Assembly: GCA_007753915.1 (NCBI GenBank)
Contig: CP036352.1
Location: 1,984,001-2,048,000 of the forward strand
Source of the DNA: Phycisphaerae bacterium RAS2
GTDB taxonomy: Bacteria > Planctomycetota > Phycisphaerae > UBA1845 > UTPLA1
Direction: 5' to 3'
Length of the DNA stretch: 64,000 nt
The notes under the pieces are model-generated. The model saw nothing but the letters and a program-made list of their open reading frames with translations, was not told where the DNA came from and made no database searches. Positions 1 through 8,245 of the stretch are shown here, one piece after another (position 1 is the stretch's first letter; each line of letters begins with the position of its first letter). Both the position numbers and the translations under genes were made by a program.

Positions 1-2
1 AC

Positions 3-2945
3 CACCAGCCGGAGCTGGCTCGGCAGCTTTGGCAGCAATGGCACGACAAGCCTTTCGATAGCCGGGGCCGACTTCTTCTCGTAGCAACGCGGATACACCG
101 GCCCGTTGTCGTCACTCCCGTGCATGATTTGATGTTTTTCGAGAGACACCCGGAAAACCCCGCTATGTCTATCCGACCAACGCCGGAGGACTTGGGTCGC
201 ATCGCCAAGCACCTCTATCGCCGAATTGGTGGCGCAAAACTCCCTCCGATGCCAGAACCCTCTGCGAAAGTACTCGCCGAATGGCACAGCATCTATGGGG
301 CGGCATTGAATGCGTTCGCCTTCGCCGCCCTAGATAGTCTTGCGAACTTCCAGAAGAACAAGTGGTCCCTGCTTCCGTCGCGAGCATCCATTTGGGTTCA
401 CGAACATTGGCTTAATAAACTCGATATTGAAGAACGTGAGAACACAATCTGTTTAGCGACGTTCGGAGCGCAAGAAATAGAAATACACGTTTCAGCCGAA
501 GCGCTCCCGCATCCCGGCAAAATGGAAAAACTGTTCGCACTTGGTCTTGTTACTCAGACCCAACGCGGCCAATTAAAGCAATATCGCCAATATGAATTGC
601 GCGAGCCGGGATGGGGGCGGTTGATTCTCGGAGCTCTATCATCACCAATAGACGAGGAACAGATTCTGTTCGCTACAGCCTCAAGACACTTGCACACAGC
701 AATGATTCTTAGCGAGAGACTACGGCGTAATGGGAAGGACGACCGCTTGAAACGCCTCTGGGATCGCCTTGCCCAGAGTGCGGATGGGCTCATCAATCAA
801 ACATCAGATTTACCACTCCAAGCCTTCACCAATCTAGTCAAGTTGGTGGAAGCTGGCGGCCAACCTGAACTCCTCACTCACTTTTGGAACTCCATCGAAG
901 CAGACTCACATGCGTTCGCCGCTAGCGCGTGGGCGAATTCGCTGGATAAGCTAGGTTCGTTTCTCGACGTGGCTCGACAACACAAGCGCGACACTGCTCC
1001 GTGGTGGGCTCTGCTCGAAAGCCAGCCGGAAAAGTTCACCGCCAGCGCGTGGGTAACTTCACTGGACAAGCTGGGTTCGTTTCTTAGCGTGGCCCGACGA
1101 CACAAGCGCGACACTGCTCCGTGGTGGGCTCTGCTCGAAAGCCAGCCGGAAAAGTTCACCGCCAGTGCGTGGGCAACTTCACTGGATACTGTGGGTTCGT
1201 TTCTCGACGTGGCCCGGCAACACGGGCGCGACACCGCTCCGTGGTGGGCGCTGCTCGAAGGTCAGCCGGAAAAGTTCACCGCTAGCGCGTGGGCGAATTC
1301 GCTAGAAAAAGTGGGGTACTTCCTCGACGTGGCCCGGCGGCACGGACGCAACACCGCTCCGCTGTGGGCGCTGCTCGAAAGCCAGCCGGAAAAGTTTATC
1401 GCCAGCGCGTGGGCGAATTCGCTGGATAAGCTAGGTTCGTTTCTCGGCGTGGCCTGGCGACACAAGCGCGACACCGCTCCGTGGTGGGCTCTGCTCGAAA
1501 GCCAGCCGGAAAAGTTCACCGCCAGTGCGTGGGCAACTTCACTGGATACTGTGGGTTCGTTTCTCGACGTGGCCCGGCAACACGGGCGCGACACCGCTCC
1601 GTGGTGGGCGCTGCTCGAAGGTCAGCCGGAAAAGTTTATCGCTAGCGCGTGGGCGAATTCGCTAGAAAAAGTGGGGTACTTCCTCGACCTGGCCCGGCAA
1701 CACGGGCGCGACACCGCTCCGTGGTGGGCGCTGCTCGAGGGTCAGCCGGAAAAGTTTATTGCTAGCGCGTGGGCGAATTCGCTAGAAAAAGTGGGGTACT
1801 TCCTCGACGTGGCCCGGCGGCACGGGCGCAACACCGCTCCGCTGTGGGCGCTGCTCGAAAGCCAGCCGGAAAAGTTCACCGCCAGCGCGTGGGTAACTTC
1901 ACTGGACAAGCTGGGTTCGTTTCTTAGCGTGGCCCGACGACACAAGCGCGACACCGCTCCGTGGTGGGCTCTGCTCGAAAGCCAGCCGGACCGTTTGTCC
2001 CGAGAGGGACAATTGGCGACACTAGAAGCACTAGTTGGTTTCGCTCACCATGCCCCCCTTTATTTGCTCAAAATTGCCCTTCTAGAAATCAAGCCAGGAC
2101 ATTGGAGTTCAATAACGGCTTCCGAGGGCCTTGTTGGGGCAACTTGGTTGGCTTGGAAATGTGCGAATGCCATGCGTAATGACCTTGCGACTGACCTGAA
2201 GGCTTTGCTGCTCAGACGCAAGAACTGGCGAGATTTCCCTGCTCAAAGTGGAGGATTTACTCAGGTTTGCTGGCTTCTTGCCAATATTCCCGCCTCAGCG
2301 AACGAACTCGTTGAGCCTTTTCTCAAGACTATTCGAACTAAAAAATGGTTGCAAATTGCCTATGCGGCCACCGGTTGCGGTCAATTGGCGTCTGGGTTGA
2401 GGCAACTGGCCTTGAACCAATCAGTGAACCGATGCCAGCAATTCAATCACAAGGGACTGGACCGTCGCTTAGAAGAGGAGCTAGGGCAATTCGAGTCGGC
2501 CGCGCCACACGAACAATCTCAAATCATTCAATTCCTTGGCTGCGCTGGTCTTTGCGGCTGGCTTGCCAGTCAGAGAGTTCTTGCATGCATTACGATCAAG
2601 TCTCTATCACTACTTCCGCTAAGTGTCCTACCACACCGACCGGAAGCCAAGAGAGTCGAAGACTATCAATATCAGCTCTGGCTTGGTCTGCGCGTTTTCG
2701 TTGGTGTTACGCGGCAAACGTTATCGCTCGACCGCGAGACCATTTCTGAAACGTTGTTGCTCTGGCGCGCAAATTTCGCAGAGACCGATTCGATGCCAAC
2801 AACCGCTACTCATCGGGTCAACCAGAGTATGGTCGCGTGGTTAGAAATCTGTTCCTGCGCCGATCCGCCCGCTCTTGTGCCGCCGACAGAACCACTTTGG
2901 ACTCTGATGGGTTTCCCCCGTGACTCTCATGTCAAACCTCCATAG
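3..2945 (+). CDS. Large repeat protein, 5' end outside window (STAND/NTPase-like C-terminal half suspected)
   Basis: The reading frame is open back to base 3 with coding-like residues before the first possible starts (GTG 120, ATG 132, ATG 165), so the gene most likely begins left of the window. About 980 residues are visible. The first 270 are alpha-helical looking, with a winged-helix-like stretch (MEKLFALGLVTQ to GWGRLILGAL). Nine 40-residue repeats follow, rich in Trp, Leu and Ala, and then about 310 residues of helical sequence without obvious repeats. This layout (helical and winged-helix part, then helical repeats) resembles the sensor half of STAND NTPases used in defence or signalling, but no P-loop is inside the window, so that is inference. 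Base composition is visibly less GC-rich than the neighbouring chromosome. The function is not recognised. Confidence 0.75.
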   Translation, partial: HQPELARQLWQQWHDKPFDSRGRLLLVATRIHRPVVVTPVHDLMFFERHPENPAMSIRPTPEDLGRIAKHLYRRIGGAKLPPMPEPSAKVLAEWHSIYGAALNAFAFAALDSLANFQKNKWSLLPSRASIWVHEHWLNKLDIEERENTICLATFGAQEIEIHVSAEALPHPGKMEKLFALGLVTQTQRGQLKQYRQYELREPGWGRLILGALSSPIDEEQILFATASRHLHTAMILSERLRRNGKDDRLKRLWDRLAQSADGLINQTSDLPLQAFTNLVKLVEAGGQPELLTHFWNSIEADSHAFAASAWANSLDKLGSFLDVARQHKRDTAPWWALLESQPEKFTASAWVTSLDKLGSFLSVARRHKRDTAPWWALLESQPEKFTASAWATSLDTVGSFLDVARQHGRDTAPWWALLEGQPEKFTASAWANSLEKVGYFLDVARRHGRNTAPLWALLESQPEKFIASAWANSLDKLGSFLGVAWRHKRDTAPWWALLESQPEKFTASAWATSLDTVGSFLDVARQHGRDTAPWWALLEGQPEKFIASAWANSLEKVGYFLDLARQHGRDTAPWWALLEGQPEKFIASAWANSLEKVGYFLDVARRHGRNTAPLWALLESQPEKFTASAWVTSLDKLGSFLSVARRHKRDTAPWWALLESQPDRLSREGQLATLEALVGFAHHAPLYLLKIALLEIKPGHWSSITASEGLVGATWLAWKCANAMRNDLATDLKALLLRRKNWRDFPAQSGGFTQVCWLLANIPASANELVEPFLKTIRTKKWLQIAYAATGCGQLASGLRQLALNQSVNRCQQFNHKGLDRRLEEELGQFESAAPHEQSQIIQFLGCAGLCGWLASQRVLACITIKSLSLLPLSVLPHRPEAKRVEDYQYQLWLGLRVFVGVTRQTLSLDRETISETLLLWRANFAETDSMPTTATHRVNQSMVAWLEICSCADPPALVPPTEPLWTLMGFPRDSHVKPP
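924..2003 (+). repeat. Nine tandem 120-bp coding repeats (40 residues each)
   Basis: Nine head-to-tail units of exactly 120 bp encode the pattern SAWxxSLDKLGSFLDVAR then a His/Lys/Arg/Asp block, TAPWWALLE and SQPEKF. Units 2 and 9 are almost identical in DNA. Units 3 and 6, and units 4 and 8, also pair up, showing that blocks of several units were duplicated. Variable positions cluster at DKL/DTV/EKV, S/Y before FL, K/G before R, and W/L in PWWA. The near-identity of DNA implies recent expansion or gene conversion. Confidence 0.95.
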
Positions 2946-3842
2946 AGTGAGATACACGGTTTAGGTTACCGAGCCAACTCATCCCATGTGCATTGCGAAG
3001 AACTTGATCGTTCGCTATGCGGTGTGTGATAGCAGTTGTATCTCCCACAACATCCTTGTCTTCACCTAGCAACTGCCCTCAAACTGCCCTCAAAGCGTAT
3101 CACAAGATGGTAAGAAACCGTGGAGAAACAGGATATCGGCGAGACGCGCGAAGTCTTTGTCGTTTCGGAGGTTGGCTGATAAACTGAGGTTTCGACAGAG
3201 GTTGAGGATTCGAACGAGATCGAATCCCCCCCTCTCCGTTCAACAATTCTCTTAGGAAGTGGTTTACGAAGCCGTCGGTTGCACACCTCGCCTCTCCGAT
3301 TCAGGTGGGTATTGTGAGCGCTCGATCATTCATCGCGTTGGGAAACTCGTTTGAAGCGGTCCCGCAATGAGGACGGCCGCCGGGTCGTCCTCGGGCCGCA
3401 GGATTGACTGCCGGCCTTGAGTATCAAGTTGGAGCGCAAGCACCAAGAAATAGCAAGGCAAGGGTTATCGTTATCTCCTTCGCGCGATGGGACCCAAAGC
3501 CGGGCGCGTGGACGGTTCAATCTGTGCATGAAGGGGCCATGCACATTCAGGTTCCGGTATCGACATAAGAATAGATTAAACGAGCGGTCATTTGTCTGGA
3601 TTCATTGCGCAGAGGCGCGAACGGATACATGTCTCACGAACGGGCGCTCGCGCGACATTTGCGACGATCTCATTGTGTCAACTCTTGACATTCCGACCGA
3701 GATGCCGAATTAAAAGCATCGCTCCGATGACCCATATGTTCCGATAGGTGGAGCATGGGAATTGGCAAGTCGTCGTCCGTTGGTTGCAACGCCAGTATGG
3801 GGCCCCCTTGCGTTATGGACGAACGAATCAGGTGACAGCCCA
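2946..3842. other. Intergenic region without a convincing gene
   Basis: About 900 bases separate the repeat gene from the GGDEF-HD gene. The short open frames here have no family-like sequence, no ribosome-binding site and no conserved motifs, and I reject them. The only recognisable item is a tRNA-Ser-like 3' fragment near 3219. The composition changes here from the less GC-rich left part to the GC-rich chromosome. Confidence 0.6.
3219..3238 (+). other. Possible tRNA-Ser 3'-end fragment (candidate attachment-site remnant)
   Basis: The stretch contains CGAATCCCCCCCTCTCCG, which reads like the T-loop, T-stem and acceptor end of a bacterial tRNA-Ser (TTCGAATCCCC.. ..CTC.CCG). No matching 5' half lies upstream in the window, so this is not a complete tRNA gene. 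Duplicated tRNA 3' ends typically mark the distal end of integrated elements. This is a tentative reading from similarity by eye. Confidence 0.3.
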
Positions 3843-5387
3843 ATGCACCCAATTACGATTCTGATCGTCGAGCAATCGCCACACCAGTCAAGGGAAATCG
3901 AGAAGACGCTCCGATGCATTGCTCGCCCGGTGACAGTGGTGATGCGTCCGGAAGCGGATGCGATCTGGAGCCAGGAATCTGACTCTCGTGTTGATGTTGT
4001 TCTCCTCAATCCAGGCGATGATCCGAATGAGATCGATCGTGTCGTCGCAATCGCGGTGTCGCGACAGCCGCCGTGTCCAGTTCTGGTTTACTCCGAGTCC
4101 CTCGCAGTGGACACGGTCATTGAATGCATCAGAATGGGAGGGGCGGACTTCATTCGCCGCCAGGAGCTGGCCGATCCCGTCATGTTGTGGGATCGAATTG
4201 ACTCCGCGGTGAAACGACATCGTCGCGATGCAATTGAAAAGCGTCGAATGGAACGCCGCATTCGCCAGTTGCAGCGCAAGGTGGAGTTGGACCCGCTGAC
4301 CGGCCTGGGGAATCGGCGAGCAATTGAGCGGATTCTGGATCGCGACGGTCGAAGGACTCGAGAGCGGCGGGGAGATACCTGCTTCGCCATGCTGGACATC
4401 GACATCTTCAAGCGAGTCAATGATCGCATGGGCCACGAAATGGGGGATCGTGTGCTGCAAGCGGTGTCGCGTGAGATCGCCGCGATGACCGGGTCACGCG
4501 GAGTGGCGGCGCGCTGGGGAGGCGAGGAATTTCTCATTATCTTGCCGAATACGTCCCTTGCGCACGGGTATTCGGATGCCGAAAAACTGCGCGAGCGGAT
4601 TGCATCGCGACTCTTTGATTCACCGAGCGCGCCGTGCTCGGTCTCGGTCAGCATTGGCCTGTCGGTCGCTCCGAGTCGGGACATTTCGAGTGATTGCATT
4701 CTTCACGCAGACGCCGCTTTGATGCTGGCCAAGTTGCGAGGCCGCAATCAGACCTGCATCAATGCCATGGTCGGGTTCGATGAGTTGGCGGCCAACACGC
4801 CCGGAGGCTCCGTTGAAGTTCGCATTCGCGATTTCATACGAATCTGTTGCAAACAGCTCGGTCCGGCGCAGCGGGAACATCTCACGCATCACTCTGAGAG
4901 AGTGAGTGATCTGGCCGTTCGGGTCGGCCGACAATTAGGTATGACGGATGTCGCCTTGCAGGAGCTTGCCCTCGCCGGATTGTGTCACGACCTCGGCAAA
5001 TGCTGTATTCCGGACACCGTGCTTTCCAAGCCGGACAAACTCACGCCGGAGGAGCGATTGCTTGTTGCCCGCCATGCTCAGGAGGGCGGACAGCTTGCTG
5101 CGAAACTCGGTGCGGCAAAAGAACTTTCTGAGGCCGTGCGATTCCACCATGTGCCCTACATGCAAGAAGGTAGGGGTCGCACGGGCCTCGGACTTTCCGC
5201 CTTGGGTGCCGGGACCGGGCTAGATGCGGGCATCCTGAACGTCGCCGACACCATGGCAACCATGTTGACCGAGTTCTCGTACCAGTCCGCGCGGACGCTG
5301 AATCAAACACTTCAGGAAGTGGCCAACCAAAGCGGCCGGCAATTTGCTCCAGCAATCGCCCAGGCCGCGATCAAAGCCATGCATTGA
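3843..5387 (+). CDS. Degenerate receiver - GGDEF - HD domain signalling protein
   Basis: I chose the ATG at 3843 (MHPITILIVEQ), the usual start of a receiver fold; the open frame extends upstream to 3762. Residues 1-120 resemble a response-regulator receiver, but the expected phospho-acceptor Asp strand reads VVLLNPGDD, so the acceptor appears to be Asn. A GGDEF domain follows (DPLTGLGNR near 150, GGEEF near 226), with an intact catalytic signature and no RxxD inhibitory site just upstream. The C-terminal third is an HD hydrolase domain (CHDLGK near 381-386, later HH) lacking a clear GYP motif. It probably makes cyclic di-GMP, with an HD module for nucleotide turnover or sensing. It stands alone in the window with no adjacent kinase gene. 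Confidence 0.85.
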   Translation: MHPITILIVEQSPHQSREIEKTLRCIARPVTVVMRPEADAIWSQESDSRVDVVLLNPGDDPNEIDRVVAIAVSRQPPCPVLVYSESLAVDTVIECIRMGGADFIRRQELADPVMLWDRIDSAVKRHRRDAIEKRRMERRIRQLQRKVELDPLTGLGNRRAIERILDRDGRRTRERRGDTCFAMLDIDIFKRVNDRMGHEMGDRVLQAVSREIAAMTGSRGVAARWGGEEFLIILPNTSLAHGYSDAEKLRERIASRLFDSPSAPCSVSVSIGLSVAPSRDISSDCILHADAALMLAKLRGRNQTCINAMVGFDELAANTPGGSVEVRIRDFIRICCKQLGPAQREHLTHHSERVSDLAVRVGRQLGMTDVALQELALAGLCHDLGKCCIPDTVLSKPDKLTPEERLLVARHAQEGGQLAAKLGAAKELSEAVRFHHVPYMQEGRGRTGLGLSALGAGTGLDAGILNVADTMATMLTEFSYQSARTLNQTLQEVANQSGRQFAPAIAQAAIKAMH

Positions 5388-5574
5388 ATGATTCCAAAGG
5401 TGAGGCTAATTCCTCGCCACAGCGTGATTATTCCCGCTACAAAAACACATCGTTCGGTCTTCCGCCTCCATTGCAGTTGCCGGTGGATGGCATTGGAATT
5501 GCTTGGTTGCCAGTTGAGTTAACCAATGCGTTCGTGTCGAGAGCGCTCCGAAACCTAACACCGGAGACGCCACG

Positions 5575-6798
5575 ATGTCGGTCCAGTCTCCTCCAACCTC
5601 CACTGAAGCGTGTCGTCGCGAGCATCAGTCTGCGTTCGCGGGCCTTGGGACGACCGAATTTGCAATGCCCCGAGTGGCAGTCGGGCCGATCCTCGCCTTG
5701 GGCGCGGAGGGCAAGGGCAGTGTTTGCTTCTACCAGGGATCGTGCGCGGAGATGGTGAGCGGTTTAGGAAATCTTGCGCAGCCAGGCCCATTTCGCACGT
5801 TCCATCGACACGTCAAGGAGTTGCTTGAGCGAGCCGGCGAAGGACCGTTGTTGATTGCTCATGACCTGCATCCGTCCTATCTGTCTACGCGGTTGGCCCA
5901 AAGTCTAGGGCGTCCGTGTTTGCCGGTGCAGCACCATCACGCACACGCGATGACCGTCCTGGCCGAGCATGACGTGAAAACTCCGGCGTTGGCGCTGGTC
6001 TGTGATGGTGCAGGGTACGGCTCCGATGGGATGATCTGGGGATGCGAGCTGCTGGCTTGTCGCGGAGCCGCCTTTGATCGAATGGGGCATCATGTCACGT
6101 TTCCGCTGCTCGGCGGCGATGCGGCATCCATTGAAACGTGGCGGCCTGCAGCGGCCTTGTTGCAAGCGGCCTATGGCGATGCGTGGCCCCGTGACGCAGT
6201 GGGTCGTCTAGGGTCCAATGTTTTGTCGGACATCTCACGGCTGGTCGCGCGCCGTGCGGTCGTTCGACCTTCATTGCTTACGTCAAGCCTCGGCCGAATT
6301 TTTGATGCCGTGGCGTCGCTGCTTGGATTGTGCAATCGAAATGATCGTGAAGGCCAGGCAGCCGGCGTGCTGCAAAGCGCCGCCGCAGGCTGCATCGGCC
6401 CGCCTTATGCCTACGAGACGGCGCTCGATGCCCAGCACATTCGCATGAGCCTGATTCCCGGAATTCGCGGAGTGGTCGAAGACATTCTGGAACGCCGGGA
6501 CGTGGCGGAGGTCGCGGCACGCTTTCACGGGACGGTCGCCAGCATGCTTGCTGCTGCGGCGCGGATCGCGGCGGATCGAACGGGCATTCGACTGGTTGCG
6601 TTGGCCGGCGGCTGCTTCACGAATTCGCTCCTGCGCGAGTGCGTCATCACGCGTCTGGCCGCGGCGAGGCTGGAAGTCCTCACGCCTCGTAGAACGTCCT
6701 ATGGAGATGAGTGTCTGGCGCTCGGACAGGCTGTAATCGGCGCGGCGCACACGGCGGCGGGGTTTTCTGCAGGAGCGAACGACCGAAAAGGACGGTAA
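5575..6798 (+). CDS. hypF: HypF-like carbamoyltransferase domain, stand-alone (Kae1-like)
   Basis: This 407-residue protein matches only the C-terminal Kae1/TsaD-like part of HypF, the enzyme that supplies the CN ligands of the [NiFe] site. The metal-binding HHHAH motif (PVQHHHAHAM), the CDGAGYGSDG segment (family F-DGTGYG-DG) and the glycine-rich LAGGCFTNSLL segment are present. The N-terminal acylphosphatase, double zinc-finger and YrdC-like domains of full-length HypF (about 750 residues) are absent, and the 187 bases upstream do not encode them. It leads the hyp-hydrogenase cluster, with hypC 5 bases downstream. The function is secure by context; how carbamoyl-adenylate is provided is not explained by this locus. 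Confidence 0.85.
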   Translation: MSVQSPPTSTEACRREHQSAFAGLGTTEFAMPRVAVGPILALGAEGKGSVCFYQGSCAEMVSGLGNLAQPGPFRTFHRHVKELLERAGEGPLLIAHDLHPSYLSTRLAQSLGRPCLPVQHHHAHAMTVLAEHDVKTPALALVCDGAGYGSDGMIWGCELLACRGAAFDRMGHHVTFPLLGGDAASIETWRPAAALLQAAYGDAWPRDAVGRLGSNVLSDISRLVARRAVVRPSLLTSSLGRIFDAVASLLGLCNRNDREGQAAGVLQSAAAGCIGPPYAYETALDAQHIRMSLIPGIRGVVEDILERRDVAEVAARFHGTVASMLAAAARIAADRTGIRLVALAGGCFTNSLLRECVITRLAAARLEVLTPRRTSYGDECLALGQAVIGAAHTAAGFSAGANDRKGR

Positions 6799-6803
6799 GA
6801 GCT

Positions 6804-7064
6804 ATGTGTCTCGCGGTTCCTGGGAAGATGATTGAATGCGATGGCTCCAACGCTGTCGTGGACATGCAGGGCAATCGCGTGCGAATTGTTCGCGTGCTGA
6901 CGCCCGATGCGCGACCGGGTGACTGGGTGCTGGTCCACGCGGGGTTTTCGATTTCGACGATGGACGAGACCACGGCGCTCGAGACATGGGACTACCTGGA
7001 CGGAGCATACGGCGCCGCGGAACTGAGGGAAGAAATAAGCGCCGCTAGGGAGGGCGAGTTGTGA
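6804..7064 (+). CDS. hypC: Hydrogenase assembly chaperone HypC/HupF
   Basis: This 86-residue protein begins MCLAVPGKM, the invariant HypC N-terminus. Its Cys2 is the ligand that carries the Fe(CN)2CO unit together with HypD and then interacts with the hydrogenase large subunit. The length is slightly above the typical 75-90. The start is fixed by the MCLAVPG signature. The stop overlaps the hypD start (GTGA), indicating translational coupling within the operon. Confidence 0.95.
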   Translation: MCLAVPGKMIECDGSNAVVDMQGNRVRIVRVLTPDARPGDWVLVHAGFSISTMDETTALETWDYLDGAYGAAELREEISAAREGEL

Positions 7065-8245
7065 AAGTGGACATGGCATCATGGCTCGAGGAGGTCACGG
7101 CATCGGTCAGCCGAATCGGCCGCCGCGTGCAGATTATGGAGGTCTGCGGGACGCATACCGTGTCTTTCTTCCGCAGCGGGATTCGTTCGATACTGCCGCC
7201 GGACCTGCGCCTGATTAGCGGGCCCGGCTGCCCGGTCTGCGTCACCGCCCAGCGACACATTGATGCGGCGATCGAACTGGGGTCGCGCCCCGGTCTCACG
7301 ATTGCGACATATGGCGACATGCTGCGCGTGCCGGGCCGGCGAGGCAGCCTCGAATCGCTTCGGTCCGCCGGAGCGGACGTGCGCGTTGTGCAATCGGCGA
7401 TGAAGGCCCTCGAATGGGCGGGTTCACATCCAACGCGTCAGGTTGTGTTTCTGGGAGTAGGTTTCGAGACGACTGCTCCGGCAACCGCAGCAGCGGTGCT
7501 CGCGGCAAAGCGCGACGCGATCAAGAACTTCAGCGTGCTGATGTGTCACAAACTGGTTGTTCCCGCCATGACGGCGTTGCTGCGCGGGCAGCGCGTGGCG
7601 CTGGACGGATTTCTCTGCCCCGGGCACGTTAGTGTCATCATCGGTGCCAAGGCTTATCGACCGCTCGTTCAACGGTTCAGCAAACCGTGCGTCGTTGCGG
7701 GATTTGAGTCGTCGCAATTGGCGCTGGGGCTGCTTCATCTCGTACGTCAGATCGAGGGTGGCGCGGCCCGATTGGAAAACGTTTACAGCGGCGTTGTCCA
7801 TGAGACAGGCAACCGGACCGCGCGGGCTCTCATGCGGCGCGTGTTCGTCGTGGCCGACGCACCGTGGCGCGCGATGGGTGTGATTCCGCGAAGTGGGCTC
7901 GAATTGGCGCACGCCTATCGAGCCTTCGACGCACTGGAGCGCTTCGGCATCGCACTCGGAGAAGATCACGATCCGCCGGCGTGTCGATGTGGCGAAGTGA
8001 TCCAGGGAGTCGCCACACCGGAGGATTGCCCGTTGTTCGGGCACGGCTGCACTCCGCGCACTCCCATCGGCCCTTGCATGGTCAGCGGCGAGGGGACATG
8101 CGGCGCGTGGTACCGATTCGAGTCGGCGTTGCGATCGGGCGGCCGGCAATGGGCAGCGCGATCAGGCAAAACGGATCACTTAATCGCAGAGTCCGGCAAA
8201 GTCGCCTCGATCGGTGAGCAAGGTCTTCGGGAGGACTCGCCATGA
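7061..8245 (+). CDS. hypD: Hydrogenase maturation protein HypD
   Basis: This 394-residue protein carries the HypD signatures MEVCGTHT, GPGCPVCVT, the FxGVGFETTAP segment and FLCPGHVSVI. The C-terminal cysteine cluster (ACRCGEV, CPLFGHGC, GPCMVSGEGTC) binds the [4Fe-4S] cluster. It is the scaffold, with HypC, on which the iron receives CN and CO. It starts at a GTG overlapping the hypC stop and ends overlapping hypE (ATGA), so hypC, hypD and hypE are tightly coupled. Confidence 0.97.
   Translation: MKVDMASWLEEVTASVSRIGRRVQIMEVCGTHTVSFFRSGIRSILPPDLRLISGPGCPVCVTAQRHIDAAIELGSRPGLTIATYGDMLRVPGRRGSLESLRSAGADVRVVQSAMKALEWAGSHPTRQVVFLGVGFETTAPATAAAVLAAKRDAIKNFSVLMCHKLVVPAMTALLRGQRVALDGFLCPGHVSVIIGAKAYRPLVQRFSKPCVVAGFESSQLALGLLHLVRQIEGGAARLENVYSGVVHETGNRTARALMRRVFVVADAPWRAMGVIPRSGLELAHAYRAFDALERFGIALGEDHDPPACRCGEVIQGVATPEDCPLFGHGCTPRTPIGPCMVSGEGTCGAWYRFESALRSGGRQWAARSGKTDHLIAESGKVASIGEQGLREDSP

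Noticed and set aside
924-2003. Regular 120-bp repeats as a possible CRISPR array
   Set aside because: Units are contiguous with no spacers and maintain one reading frame, so they are protein repeats.
3417-3713. 98-codon frame in the 3-kb intergenic region
   Set aside because: Irregular composition, no upstream signal and no recognisable motif.
5384-5758. 124-codon frame before the HypF-like gene
   Set aside because: It overlaps the start of the HypF-like gene in another frame and lacks motifs; the HypF N-terminal domains are not encoded in it.
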